Of a stretch of DNA of 64,000 bases, positions 27,734 to 36,197 are shown one piece after another; within the stretch, counting starts at the first letter, position 1, and each line of letters opens with the position of its first letter. The position numbers were made by a program, and so were the translations under genes. Source of the stretch: Bartonella apihabitans (GTDB lineage Bacteria > Pseudomonadota > Alphaproteobacteria > Rhizobiales > Rhizobiaceae); contig NZ_CP132387.1 in assembly GCF_030758755.1 (NCBI RefSeq), positions 868,001 to 932,000 of the forward strand, in the 5' to 3' direction. Below the pieces are notes generated by a model. It ran no database searches. It saw only the letters and a program-made list of their open reading frames with translations, and had not been told where the DNA came from.

Positions 27734-27976
27734 ATGACAGAACGATCGCAGCACCTGCAGGATCTCTTTCTGAATGCAGTACGTAAACAAAAGATTTCTC
27801 TTACAATCTTTTTGGTAAATGGCGTCAAACTTACCGGCATAGTAACATCGTTCGACAATTTTTGCGTGTTGCTGCGACGTGATGGGCACTCCCAGCTCGT
27901 TTACAAACATGCGATATCGACCATAATGCCTAGTCAGCCGGTGCAGATGCTGGATGAAGATGAGGACATTGAATAG
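27734..27976 (+). CDS. hfq: RNA chaperone Hfq
   Basis: An 80-residue Sm-like hexameric RNA-binding protein that helps small RNAs pair with mRNAs. Sm1 ([20 protein letters not shown]) and Sm2 (YKHAIST) motifs are intact. The start [20 protein letters not shown] at 27734 is the family-conserved one; the open frame extends 25 codons upstream, but those residues are not Hfq-like. It is followed by hflX, a conserved pairing. Confidence 0.96.
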   Translation: MTERSQHLQDLFLNAVRKQKISLTIFLVNGVKLTGIVTSFDNFCVLLRRDGHSQLVYKHAISTIMPSQPVQMLDEDEDIE

Positions 27977-28032
27977 CTTCTCTTTGAATATTTGTTCGGG
28001 GGAATAGCTTCTTGGGCTTTTTTTAAAAGGAA

Positions 28033-28071
28033 TTTTCGGTTGAAACTTCAAAAAAGAGTTTTCGGTTGAAA
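28033..28071 (+). repeat. Short direct repeat in the hfq-hflX spacer
   Basis: TTTTCGGTTGAAA occurs at 28033-28045 and again at 28059-28071, 26 nt apart. The spacer contains the small palindrome TTGAAACTTCAA. No function is evident; it may be slippage or a regulator site. Confidence 0.55.
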
Positions 28072-28161
28072 AAAGTTTTCTTGTCAACAAATCCAGTTTT
28101 TTCGCTTTCCGGGCTTTTCACTTTCCGGTCTTACCACTTTTATGTCGAGTTTTGTGGTTAG

Positions 28162-28188
28162 CTTGTCATGATGGATGATCATGACAAG
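28162..28188 (+). promoter_or_regulatory. Perfect hairpin enclosing the hflX start codon
   Basis: CTTGTCATGAT (28162-28172), loop GGATG, and ATCATGACAAG (28178-28188) form an 11-bp perfect stem. The first ATG of hflX (28168) and most of the second ATG lie in its 5' arm. A competing pair, AGCTTGT (28160-28166) with ACAAGCT (28193-28199), overlaps it. No clear Shine-Dalgarno site precedes the ATG. It could limit hflX translation. Confidence 0.6.
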
Positions 28189-29517
28189 ACCCACAAGCTG
28201 ATTTCAAGACAAACAGTTGAAACACGAGCAATTGTTATTGTCCCGGTCATATATGATCGGGAGAATTTGAAGAAAAATTATGAAGCATCGTCGCGCACGC
28301 GTATTGATGAAGCAGTAGGGCTTGCTGAAGCCATCCGGTTGGATGTTGTTGAAAAAATATCCGTTAATATTGAAAAACCGCGTCCGGCAACGCTGTTGGG
28401 CCAGGGAAAAGTCGAAGAAATCGGCAAGATAGTCTCTGATAAAAACATCGATCTTGCAGTCATGGATTCTTCCCTGACGCCGATCCAACAGAGAAATCTT
28501 GAAAAAGCATGGAACTGCAAAGTTATTGATCGCACAGCTCTTATTCTCGAGATTTTTGGTGATAGGGCAAGAACAAAAGAAGGTGTCCTTCAGGTCGAAC
28601 TTGCCCACCTCAATTATCAAAAGGGTCGATTAGTCAGAAGTTGGACCCACTTGGAAAGACAGCGCGGTGGTAGCGGCTTTCTCGGCGGACCTGGTGAAAC
28701 ACAGATTGAAGCTGACCGGCGCATTTTGCAGTCAAAAATTGTCCGCATCAAGCGTGAACTTGAAACAGTTGTCAGAACAAGAGCACTCCATAGGGCGAAA
28801 AGAAAGAAAGTCCCTTATCCGGTTATAGCCCTTGTCGGTTATACCAATGCCGGTAAATCTACATTATTCAATCGTTTGACGGGCGCGGAGGTGTTGGCCA
28901 AAAACATGCTCTTTGCAACACTTGACCCGACATTGCGCAAAGTAATCCTGCCACACGAACAGACGGTCATGTTATCGGATACAGTTGGATTCATTTCCGA
29001 TCTTCCAACCCATCTCATTGCAGCGTTCAGAGCAACATTGGAAGAGGTTGTCGAAGCTGATCTTATCCTTCACGTGCGCGATATGTCGGATGTTGAAAAC
29101 CATGCCCATGCGCAGGATGTCTTGAATATTTTATCAAGTCTTGGTGTCAATACAGATGATCCCGATCACATTATAGAAGTCTGGAACAAGGTCGATTTGC
29201 TCGACGATGTGTCGTTAGCTGCTTTGGAGGATTCTGCCCGTGCTTCTCTCACACCGGTTGTGGCTGTTTCGGCTCTAACCGGCAAAGGTGTTGACAAACT
29301 CCTCGCGATTATTGAAAAACGAATATCCGGCGAAATGATCAAACGTCAAATTGTTCTCAAGCCGGATGAATACGGTCTTCTTGATTGGCTTTACAAGAAT
29401 GGTGAAGTCATTAAAAAGACATCTAAAGATGACGGTTCGGTTATTGTTTCGGCAAATCTGACCGGACAGGCGAATGAACGCTTCGATAATATCATTAAAA
29501 CAAAACATTCGGACTAA
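28168..29517 (+). CDS. hflX: Ribosome-associated GTPase HflX
   Basis: A 449-residue GTPase that splits or rescues ribosomes. The N-terminal HflX domain includes LLGQGKVEEIG and RNLEKAWNCKVIDRTALIL. It is followed by the GSGFLGGPGETQIEADRR linker and the G domain: G1 GYTNAGKST (about residue 225), G3 DTVGF, G4 NKVD, G5 SALTG. It lies about 190 nt after hfq, as in many alphaproteobacteria. The start lies in a hairpin (see the separate entry). Confidence 0.94.
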   Translation: MMDDHDKTHKLISRQTVETRAIVIVPVIYDRENLKKNYEASSRTRIDEAVGLAEAIRLDVVEKISVNIEKPRPATLLGQGKVEEIGKIVSDKNIDLAVMDSSLTPIQQRNLEKAWNCKVIDRTALILEIFGDRARTKEGVLQVELAHLNYQKGRLVRSWTHLERQRGGSGFLGGPGETQIEADRRILQSKIVRIKRELETVVRTRALHRAKRKKVPYPVIALVGYTNAGKSTLFNRLTGAEVLAKNMLFATLDPTLRKVILPHEQTVMLSDTVGFISDLPTHLIAAFRATLEEVVEADLILHVRDMSDVENHAHAQDVLNILSSLGVNTDDPDHIIEVWNKVDLLDDVSLAALEDSARASLTPVVAVSALTGKGVDKLLAIIEKRISGEMIKRQIVLKPDEYGLLDWLYKNGEVIKKTSKDDGSVIVSANLTGQANERFDNIIKTKHSD

Positions 29518-29540
29518 CCGATATTTATCTCCGGAGGGAA

Positions 29541-30089
29541 ATGCAAATGGCTTTTTATCGGCTTGATGGTATAGATCCCGTTATTGAAGATAGTTCAGCA
29601 AGCTGGGTTGCAGAAAGCGCCGAAATTATCGGAAAGGTTGTTTTGAAGCCGCGCTCCAGTGTCTGGTTCGGAAGCGTTTTGCGCGGGGACAATGAAACGA
29701 TTACTATCGGTGAGGGAACAAATATTCAGGATCTGACAATGGTTCACACCGACGCCGGTATCGAAGTGTCGATTGGCAAAAATTGTACCATCGGTCATAA
29801 AGTCATCCTTCACGGTTGTACCATTGGTGATACAAGTTTGGTCGGAATGGGCGCCATTATTATGAACCACGCGGTTATTGGCGAAGAGTTGATCGTGGGA
29901 GCAGGGGCATTGGTCACTCAAGGAAAACAGTTTCCTAGCCGGTCGCTTATTGTTGGCAATCCGGCACGTTTTGTCAGAAATTTGACCGATGAGGAAATCG
30001 AAGGCATTAAAAAATCTGCGTCACATTATTATGACAATGCACAAAGATTTAAATATAATCTGGTGCCTCTCACTTTGCCGGAACAATGA
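29541..30089 (+). CDS. Gamma-carbonic anhydrase family protein
   Basis: A 182-residue left-handed beta-helix protein of the gamma-CA/YrdA group. Hexapeptide-like repeats run through about 20-150, with metal-ligand-type histidines in MVHTDAG, IGHKVILHGC and MNHAV. A GGAGGG site immediately precedes; starts at 29541 or 29547 are both possible. Enzyme activity is not assured in this family. 23 nt after hflX. Confidence 0.88.
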   Translation: MQMAFYRLDGIDPVIEDSSASWVAESAEIIGKVVLKPRSSVWFGSVLRGDNETITIGEGTNIQDLTMVHTDAGIEVSIGKNCTIGHKVILHGCTIGDTSLVGMGAIIMNHAVIGEELIVGAGALVTQGKQFPSRSLIVGNPARFVRNLTDEEIEGIKKSASHYYDNAQRFKYNLVPLTLPEQ

Positions 30090-30158
30090 TAAGTCCTTTT
30101 ACGAGGGGCTATTCATCAACTATTCCATTTTCTTCGTACAACAAGAAGAATAACAATA

Positions 30159-31142
30159 ATGAAGTTTTTGCCAGACAAATTCTTAACTGCGCTGATTGTG
30201 GCAATTATTATTGCCAGCATCGCTCCAATATCCGGAAAAGCTGCGGATTGGTTTTCGTTGCTTACGCAGATTTTCGTTGGATTACTATTCTTCCTGCACG
30301 GAGCAAAGTTACCGTGGCAAGCGGTTCTAGCCGGTATTGTTCACTGGCGACTGCATTTGACAGTGTTTCTTGCGACATTTGTTCTGTTTCCAATTTTGGG
30401 TGTTTTGGCAGGTTTCATAGTTCCGGGGTTGAAAGAATTTGCTTTCTATGCAGGCATTCTCTATTTGTGCGTCTTGCCTTCAACGGTCCAATCGTCGATA
30501 GCTTTCACGTCCATCGCTGGTGGTAATATTCCAGCTGCAATTGTTTCGGCTTCAGCGTCGAACATTTTTGGTATGTTTTTGACGCCGCTTCTTGTCGGAC
30601 TTCTGTTTTCCGCAGGCGGAGGCAAAGCAACCATATCGGCAACTGCATTTGAAAGCATTCTGGTGCAACTGCTTATTCCGTTTGTTCTTGGTCAGCTTTG
30701 CCAGCGCTTTATTGGAAATTTTATAGTACGACACAAATCCTTGACTTCAATCGTCGACAGAGGGTCAATTATTCTGGTTGTCTATCTTGCATTTAGCGAG
30801 GCAACCACAAGCGGATTGTGGCATACCACAAGCTGGCACGATCTGATCGTGATGATTATTATCGACGTGGTTTTGCTAGCGATTGTATTGACTGTCACGT
30901 GGTATGGATCAAAATTGTTAGGCTTCGACGAGAAAGACTGTATAACAATTACTTTTTGCGGTTCGAAAAAAAGCCTCGCAAGTGGCGCGCCAATGGCAAA
31001 TGCCATTTTTGCAGGCTCTGGTGGGGCAATCGGCGCAATTGTCTTGCCACTTATGTTATTTCACCAGATACAATTGATGGTATGTACGATTATTGCCCGT
31101 CATTTATCGGAAAGAAGAAAACAAAGTGGCACAGACGAATAA
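30159..31142 (+). CDS. Bile acid:sodium symporter-like (SBF-like) membrane protein
   Basis: A 327-residue protein with about ten hydrophobic segments and the SBF-like signature region YAGILYLCVLPSTVQSSIAF and SASASNIFGMFLTPLLVGLL. The late segment FCGSKKSLASGAPMANAIF is typical of the group. These carriers move organic anions with sodium; the substrate cannot be told. Its end overlaps the next gene's start by 17 nt. Confidence 0.88.
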   Translation: MKFLPDKFLTALIVAIIIASIAPISGKAADWFSLLTQIFVGLLFFLHGAKLPWQAVLAGIVHWRLHLTVFLATFVLFPILGVLAGFIVPGLKEFAFYAGILYLCVLPSTVQSSIAFTSIAGGNIPAAIVSASASNIFGMFLTPLLVGLLFSAGGGKATISATAFESILVQLLIPFVLGQLCQRFIGNFIVRHKSLTSIVDRGSIILVVYLAFSEATTSGLWHTTSWHDLIVMIIIDVVLLAIVLTVTWYGSKLLGFDEKDCITITFCGSKKSLASGAPMANAIFAGSGGAIGAIVLPLMLFHQIQLMVCTIIARHLSERRKQSGTDE

Positions 31143-31941
31143 AGCCGAATTGGAACATTTTTATAATCTCGGGCTTTCTCTTGAAAAACAGGGAAAATTT
31201 GATGAAGCAGCCGCAGCATATCGACGGGCATTGGAGGTGGATCCCGAAGATTATGGCGGGATTGGAGTGAGACTTGCTTCTATCAACCGTGGCGAAACAC
31301 CGAAGACCGCGCCAAAAGCCTATGTTGCAACTTTATTCGACCAAAATGCCGATATGTTCGATTATATTCTGGTTGATCAATTGGGTTATGACGTACCATT
31401 GCAATTACGGGAACAATTATTAGCTGCTTTCCCGGACTTGAGATTTGATAGGATGCTTGATCTTGGCTGTGGCACAGGACTTTCTGCTGATGCACTTGAT
31501 GATCTGGCAGGCGACAAGACCGGTGTCGATCTTTCTGAAAATATGATCGAGATCGCACATGAAAAAGGTGATTACCAGCATCTGTTTGTGGGCGATGCCG
31601 TGGAATTTGTTACACGCTCGCTCGAACAGTGGGATTTGATCGTCGCTACCGACGTTCTGCCCTATATGGGCGACATCGGGTTGTTTTTTGACAAAGTTTC
31701 CGAACGTCTTGCACAACACGGAGTTTTTGGATTTTCAACCGAAACACTTTCCGAAAGCGCATTTAACGGACTGGACTATAAAGTAGGACCTCATCAACGT
31801 TTTGCCCACAACGAGGATTATATCAGAAATGAATTGGCAAAACACGACATTGAATGTGTAAGCGTCAATAATATAGTTGTTCGTGCCGAACAGGGGGAAC
31901 CTGTGTCGGGACAATTATATGTCACTCGCAAGAAATCCTGA
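31126..31941 (+). CDS. TPR-containing class I SAM-dependent methyltransferase
   Basis: A 271-residue protein. An N-terminal TPR-like unit (FYNLGLSLEKQGKFDEAAAA, AYRRALEVDPEDYGG) is followed by a methyltransferase core with SAM loop MLDLGCGTGLSADAL and the acidic ribose-binding position GVDLSENMIEIA. I choose GTG 31126 (VAQTNKAELEH); the frame is open from 31093. Substrate unknown. It overlaps the SBF gene, so the pair is probably co-transcribed. Confidence 0.8.
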   Translation: MAQTNKAELEHFYNLGLSLEKQGKFDEAAAAYRRALEVDPEDYGGIGVRLASINRGETPKTAPKAYVATLFDQNADMFDYILVDQLGYDVPLQLREQLLAAFPDLRFDRMLDLGCGTGLSADALDDLAGDKTGVDLSENMIEIAHEKGDYQHLFVGDAVEFVTRSLEQWDLIVATDVLPYMGDIGLFFDKVSERLAQHGVFGFSTETLSESAFNGLDYKVGPHQRFAHNEDYIRNELAKHDIECVSVNNIVVRAEQGEPVSGQLYVTRKKS

Positions 31942-32402
31942 CTTCGACAGGATCAGTGTCTGGTAACAGGTCGGGGCACTTTGTTCTCATTGTCTATTTA
32001 ATTGAATGAGTGAACCGGCAATTATTCGCTCTATATTGTTGAGGAATTTCAGAGCTCGCTTGCTTCGTGCTCCATCCGTTTTTGTTACCCCATAAGCCGG
32101 ATTTAGATTTGAGGTTTGCCGTGCTTTGAAACGAAGTGGGCAATATGCCGGTTTTCTAAATTATATGAAAAGCATCTTGTAATTCCTCAAACCCGCTGAA
32201 AACAATGCGGAAAAAACTTTCAAATTTTCAAGAACTTGTATTTTCTGCCGATTGAACTCGTCTGTGAGACAGACACGTTTTCAGCGCGTTGATTTTCATA
32301 ACCCGTACAAAATAGGAGCGGCTTATACAAAAACACGCAATCGGAAAATCAAGATTTTGCTTAATAAACTACACATATTCTATAAAAATTGAAACTTTTG
32401 GA
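31942..32402. other. Intergenic region upstream of the ilv promoter
   Basis: About 460 bp with no recognisable gene or strong hairpin. AT-rich throughout. The ilv control elements begin at its right edge. Confidence 0.5.
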
Positions 32403-32431
32403 TTGACGGGCTGTCATAGGCATAATAATGT
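32403..32431 (+). promoter_or_regulatory. Probable sigma-70 promoter of the ilvBH operon
   Basis: TTGACG (32403-32408), a 17-nt spacer and TAATGT (32426-32431). The expected transcription start, about 7 nt downstream, coincides with the ATG of the leader peptide at 32439, so that ATG would be at or next to the mRNA 5' end. Confidence 0.6.
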
Positions 32432-32438
32432 TTCGTGC

Positions 32439-32489
32439 ATGAAACAGATTATTCTGGTAGTGCGAACGCGTATGGGGCAAATGGTGTAA
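32439..32489 (+). CDS. Branched-chain amino acid leader peptide (ilv attenuator)
   Basis: A 16-codon frame, MKQIILVVRTRMGQMV, with Ile-Ile-Leu-Val-Val in a row: the residues whose supply an acetolactate synthase attenuator should sense. It has no Shine-Dalgarno site, but the predicted promoter places its ATG at the transcript start, so it could be translated leaderless, as reported for the trp leader of Sinorhizobium. It is followed by alternative RNA pairings and a terminator before ilvB. Confidence 0.75.
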   Translation: MKQIILVVRTRMGQMV

Positions 32490-32545
32490 CCATTCGGCTG
32501 ATAGCCACTCATACGCGAAACAGGCTCCTTTGGGGGCCTTTTTTA
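32467..32545 (+). terminator. Attenuator structure and terminator upstream of ilvB
   Basis: CGCGTATG inside the leader peptide gene (32467-32474) is exactly complementary to CATACGCG (32510-32517). Downstream, AGGCTCC-TTTG-GGGGGCCT (32522-32539) forms a G+C-rich stem followed by seven T's: an intrinsic terminator 35 nt before ilvB. Ribosome position on the Ile/Leu/Val codons should decide whether the first pair and the terminator form. Confidence 0.75.
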
Positions 32546-32579
32546 TTAGCCCAAAGAATTCAGTTGACGAGTAGGAAAA

Positions 32580-34379
32580 ATGACAGAAGAACCAAAACCA
32601 AAAGACAGTTTCGACGGAAAAACAATGTCTGGTGCGGAAATGGTCGTGCAAGCGCTTATCGATCAGGGGGTAGAACGTGTATTTGGTTACCCCGGAGGAG
32701 CAGTTCTCCCGATTTTTGACGAAATTTATCAGCAGAATTCATTTGAACATATTCTTGTTCGCCATGAGCAGGCAGCAGGACACGCAGCCGAAGGATATGC
32801 TCGCAGTACCGGTAAAGTCGGCGTTATGTTGGTAACGTCCGGTCCTGGGGCTACGAATACCGTGACAGCATTACAAGACGCGTTGATGGATTCTATTCCA
32901 CTTGTCTGTTTTTCGGGGCAGGTTCCTACAACGCTGATTGGTACAGACGGTTTTCAGGAAGCTGATACGGTGGGTATTACACGCCCGTGCACGAAACATA
33001 ACTGGTTGGTAAAAGATGTAAACGACCTTGCCCGCATCATTCATGAAGCGTTCTATATTGCTCAAACAGGGCGGCCGGGACCGGTTTTGATCGACATACC
33101 GAAGGATGTACAATTTGCTTCGGGCGTTTATACCGCGCCGCGCTCCATGCCGCGCCAAAGCTATCATCCGCAACTGGATGGTAACGCCAAAGCAATCGAA
33201 TATGCAGTTTCAATGCTCGCTGAAGCGAAAAAACCTGTAATCTATACCGGTGGCGGGGTTATTTCTTCTGGTACCAATGCGGTAAGATTATTGCGTGAGC
33301 TTGTTGCTCTTGGTGATTTTCCTATCACGTCAACGCTCATGGGATTGGGAGCTTATCCGGCATCGGGAAAAAACTGGTTGGGTATGCTTGGTATGCACGG
33401 CACTTACGAAGCCAATATGACAATGCATGATTGCGATGTGATGTTGGCCATCGGTGCACGTTTTGATGATCGTATTACCGGTCGTCTTGACGCTTTCGCA
33501 CCAAAAGCAAGAATTATTCATATCGATATCGACCCTTCATCAATTAATAAAACGGTTCAGGTTGAAGTCCCGATCGTCGGCGATGTTGCGCATGTTCTGG
33601 AAAATATGACGCGCAGTTTGCGCGCCTTGAAACCGGTGCCTGACAAAGAATCAAGAAAAGTCTGGTGGGACGAAATCGATCGCTGGAGAGCGCGTAATTG
33701 TCTGGCTTATAAGCGCAGATCCGATGTCATTATGCCGCAATATGCAATAAAACGCCTTTATGAACTGACAAAAGACAAAAAGGCATATGTCACTACAGAA
33801 GTCGGTCAACACCAGATGTGGACAGCTCAATATTATGGCTTTGAGGAACCACGCCATTTTATGACATCAGGTGGATTGGGGACGATGGGATATGGCTTTC
33901 CGGCTTCGATCGGTGTGCAAATTGCCCACCCTGATGCGCTGGTTATTTGTGTTGCAGGCGATGCCTCGATCCAGATGAATATTCAGGAACTGGCAACGGC
34001 AATGCAACATAAAACGCCCGTCAAGGTGTTTATATTGAACAACCATTATATGGGAATGGTGCGTCAATGGCAGCAACTCCTTCACGGAAACAGGCTGTCG
34101 AATTCCTACACAGATGCTATGCCGGATTTTGTAAAACTTGCCGAGGCTTATGGTGCAGTTGGTATCAGATGCTCGAAACCGGATGAGCTTGACGAGAAAA
34201 TCAATGAAATGCTTGAATGCGACAAGCCGGTTTTCTTTGACTGTGTGGTTGCCAAGCAGGAGAATTGCTTCCCGATGATTCCATCGGGTAGGGCACATAA
34301 TGACATGCTTCTTCCTGACGAAGCCAATGATGAATCAATTCAGAATGCTATCGATGCAAAAGGCCGCTCGCTCGTATAA
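32580..34379 (+). CDS. ilvB: Acetolactate synthase large subunit
   Basis: A 599-residue thiamine diphosphate enzyme, first common step of Val/Leu/Ile synthesis. The N-terminal catalytic Glu lies in LVRHEQAAGHAAEGYAR (about residue 63), the FAD/central domain in IGARFDDRITG, and the ThDP motif in CVAGDASIQMNIQELATA ending in NN (about 460-490). Regulated by the upstream leader peptide and attenuator, and followed 8 nt later by the regulatory subunit. Confidence 0.95.
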   Translation: MTEEPKPKDSFDGKTMSGAEMVVQALIDQGVERVFGYPGGAVLPIFDEIYQQNSFEHILVRHEQAAGHAAEGYARSTGKVGVMLVTSGPGATNTVTALQDALMDSIPLVCFSGQVPTTLIGTDGFQEADTVGITRPCTKHNWLVKDVNDLARIIHEAFYIAQTGRPGPVLIDIPKDVQFASGVYTAPRSMPRQSYHPQLDGNAKAIEYAVSMLAEAKKPVIYTGGGVISSGTNAVRLLRELVALGDFPITSTLMGLGAYPASGKNWLGMLGMHGTYEANMTMHDCDVMLAIGARFDDRITGRLDAFAPKARIIHIDIDPSSINKTVQVEVPIVGDVAHVLENMTRSLRALKPVPDKESRKVWWDEIDRWRARNCLAYKRRSDVIMPQYAIKRLYELTKDKKAYVTTEVGQHQMWTAQYYGFEEPRHFMTSGGLGTMGYGFPASIGVQIAHPDALVICVAGDASIQMNIQELATAMQHKTPVKVFILNNHYMGMVRQWQQLLHGNRLSNSYTDAMPDFVKLAEAYGAVGIRCSKPDELDEKINEMLECDKPVFFDCVVAKQENCFPMIPSGRAHNDMLLPDEANDESIQNAIDAKGRSLV

Positions 34380-34387
34380 GGGATAGA

Positions 34388-34963
34388 ATGATGAACGCAC
34401 AGAATTTAAGTTTTGGTTCGGCTTATTTTATTGAACCGGATAATGACCCGATGGAAACGCATATGCTTGCAGTTCTCGTTGATAACGAGCCGGGCGTGCT
34501 TGCCCGTGTTATCGGGATGTTTTCGGGACGCGGTTATAATATTGAAAGCTTGACCGTTTCGGAAACACAGCATGCAGAAAAGCTTTCCCGTATTACGGTT
34601 GTGACACGGGCAACGCCGCAAGTTCTTAACCAGATTCGCCATCAATTGGAACGGATTATACCGGTTCATCGCGTGGTCGATTTGACGGTTCGCGCACGTG
34701 AGCAGGGGCAAGATGGGCCGATCGAGCGGGAATTAGCACTTATAAAAGTAGTAGGTGAAGGTGCCGATCGGGTGGAAGCATTGCGTTTGGCCGAGGCATT
34801 CCACGCCAAGGTGATTGATGCAACGGTCGACCATTTTATTTTCGAAATTACCGGACGCACCGCCAAGGTCGATCAGTTTATTTCCATTATGGAACCCTTG
34901 GGATTGGTAGAAATATGCCGTACAGGTGTTTCGGCGATGAACCGTGGTCCGGACGGCATGTGA
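34388..34963 (+). CDS. ilvH: Acetolactate synthase small (regulatory) subunit
   Basis: A 191-residue regulatory subunit that binds valine and raises large-subunit activity. The N-terminal ACT domain reads HMLAVLVDNEPGVLARVIGM and GRGYNIESLTVSET; the C-terminal domain includes REQGQDGPIERELALIKV and FIFEITGRTAKVDQFI. Ends just before a strong terminator. Confidence 0.95.
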   Translation: MMNAQNLSFGSAYFIEPDNDPMETHMLAVLVDNEPGVLARVIGMFSGRGYNIESLTVSETQHAEKLSRITVVTRATPQVLNQIRHQLERIIPVHRVVDLTVRAREQGQDGPIERELALIKVVGEGADRVEALRLAEAFHAKVIDATVDHFIFEITGRTAKVDQFISIMEPLGLVEICRTGVSAMNRGPDGM

Positions 34964-34995
34964 TAACGAAAAACCAAATGATAAACCTGATTGAA

Positions 34996-35025
34996 GGTCG
35001 CTACCGCTAGGTAGGGGCCTTTTTT
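34996..35025 (+). terminator. Intrinsic terminator of ilvBH
   Basis: GGTCGCTACC-GCTA-GGTAGGGGCC: a 10-bp stem with one mismatch and one G-T pair, followed by six T's. It lies about 33 nt after the ilvH stop. Confidence 0.85.
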
Positions 35026-35037
35026 CAAATGCGATTT

Positions 35038-36111
35038 TTATGAGGGGTGCATAGCCTGAAGAAATTCTTTTCTCAGGCAAGCGAGTAGTTTCTTTGCATC
35101 CATTGGTCGGGAAAAGGGAGCACCTTGTCCAGCCCAATAGGCACCGAACCCGAAGTCCTGTTGTTCTTTGGCAAGATTGGCGATTTGTTTTGCAGCATCA
35201 TAGGCATAAGGATAGGGAGGCACATCTTTATTCGGCACATTTCGGGTGAAATCGACAAAAGAATTATATAGCGCACGTGCAGGTCGTCCCGAGAAAGCAC
35301 GTGTCATAACTGTATGATAGGCAGATTGGCTGGCCAGAGTTTTTTTGTATCCGCTATCTGCCTGAGATTGGGGACAGGCTATAAAAGCTGTCCCCATTTG
35401 TACGGCGCTCGCACCGGCTTTGATGCATTCTGCAATATCCCGACCATCCATTAATCCGCCAGCGGCTATGACGGGTATGGAAAGATTTTTCAAAATTATC
35501 TTTAAAAGTTGTTTGAGAGAAAGACAGGAGTCCGTTAAATTTTCATCGAATATCCCCCGATGACCGCCGGCCTCGTAACCTTGGGCAATAATTGCATCCA
35601 GACCGGCTTTTTCAATAGCCAATGCTTCGTCAAGATTGGTTGCTGTTGCTATGAGATATATTCCGGCTTGCTTCATTGCCGAGATTTTTTCTGTTTCCGG
35701 AAGTCCGAAATGGAAGCTGACAATTGCCGGTTTTTCTTTCATGACGAGCTCGAACAATTCGTCGTTCGTATAAAAACTGCTATAGATTTCCCGCAAAGTT
35801 CGAGGTGGCTCAGCGTTAAATTTATGGAACAGGGGGCTTAATTTTTTAAGCCAAGCGTCGTCAATTTGTTTGTCGTTTTCTTTGGGGGTGTGGCAGAAAA
35901 AATTGATGTTAAAAGGTCGTTTTGTGGCCTTTTTTAATGTTTCGATTGCCCGAGATGCAGCATCGGGCGAGGATGCGCCCAGGCCCAAAGATCCTATTGC
36001 TCCATTATTACAGATTTCTGCCGCAAGTTCCGGTGTTGAAACCCCTGCCATGGGAGCTTGAATCAGCGGAATTTCGATATTGAAATGATGACAGAAATCG
36101 ATGTAGGACAT
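35038..36111 (-). CDS. Nitronate monooxygenase (2-nitropropane dioxygenase family)
   Basis: A 357-residue FMN-dependent TIM-barrel enzyme. Family features are PLIQAPMAGVSTPELAAEI at the N-terminus, AIIAQGYEAGGHRG (about residue 178, FMN phosphate region), PVIAAGGLMDGRDIAE and AVQMGTAFIAC. Oxidises alkyl nitronates, possibly detoxifying propionate-3-nitronate. Convergent with ilvBH. Confidence 0.9.
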   Translation of the reverse strand: MSYIDFCHHFNIEIPLIQAPMAGVSTPELAAEICNNGAIGSLGLGASSPDAASRAIETLKKATKRPFNINFFCHTPKENDKQIDDAWLKKLSPLFHKFNAEPPRTLREIYSSFYTNDELFELVMKEKPAIVSFHFGLPETEKISAMKQAGIYLIATATNLDEALAIEKAGLDAIIAQGYEAGGHRGIFDENLTDSCLSLKQLLKIILKNLSIPVIAAGGLMDGRDIAECIKAGASAVQMGTAFIACPQSQADSGYKKTLASQSAYHTVMTRAFSGRPARALYNSFVDFTRNVPNKDVPPYPYAYDAAKQIANLAKEQQDFGFGAYWAGQGAPFSRPMDAKKLLACLRKEFLQAMHPS

Positions 36112-36197
36112 GTCTTCCTCCCTAAAAACACGGGTGCTGTTTTTAAAAGGACTATAATAGACTTGCTCTGAACCGTCGAATCCTGTTTGGATAAGTT

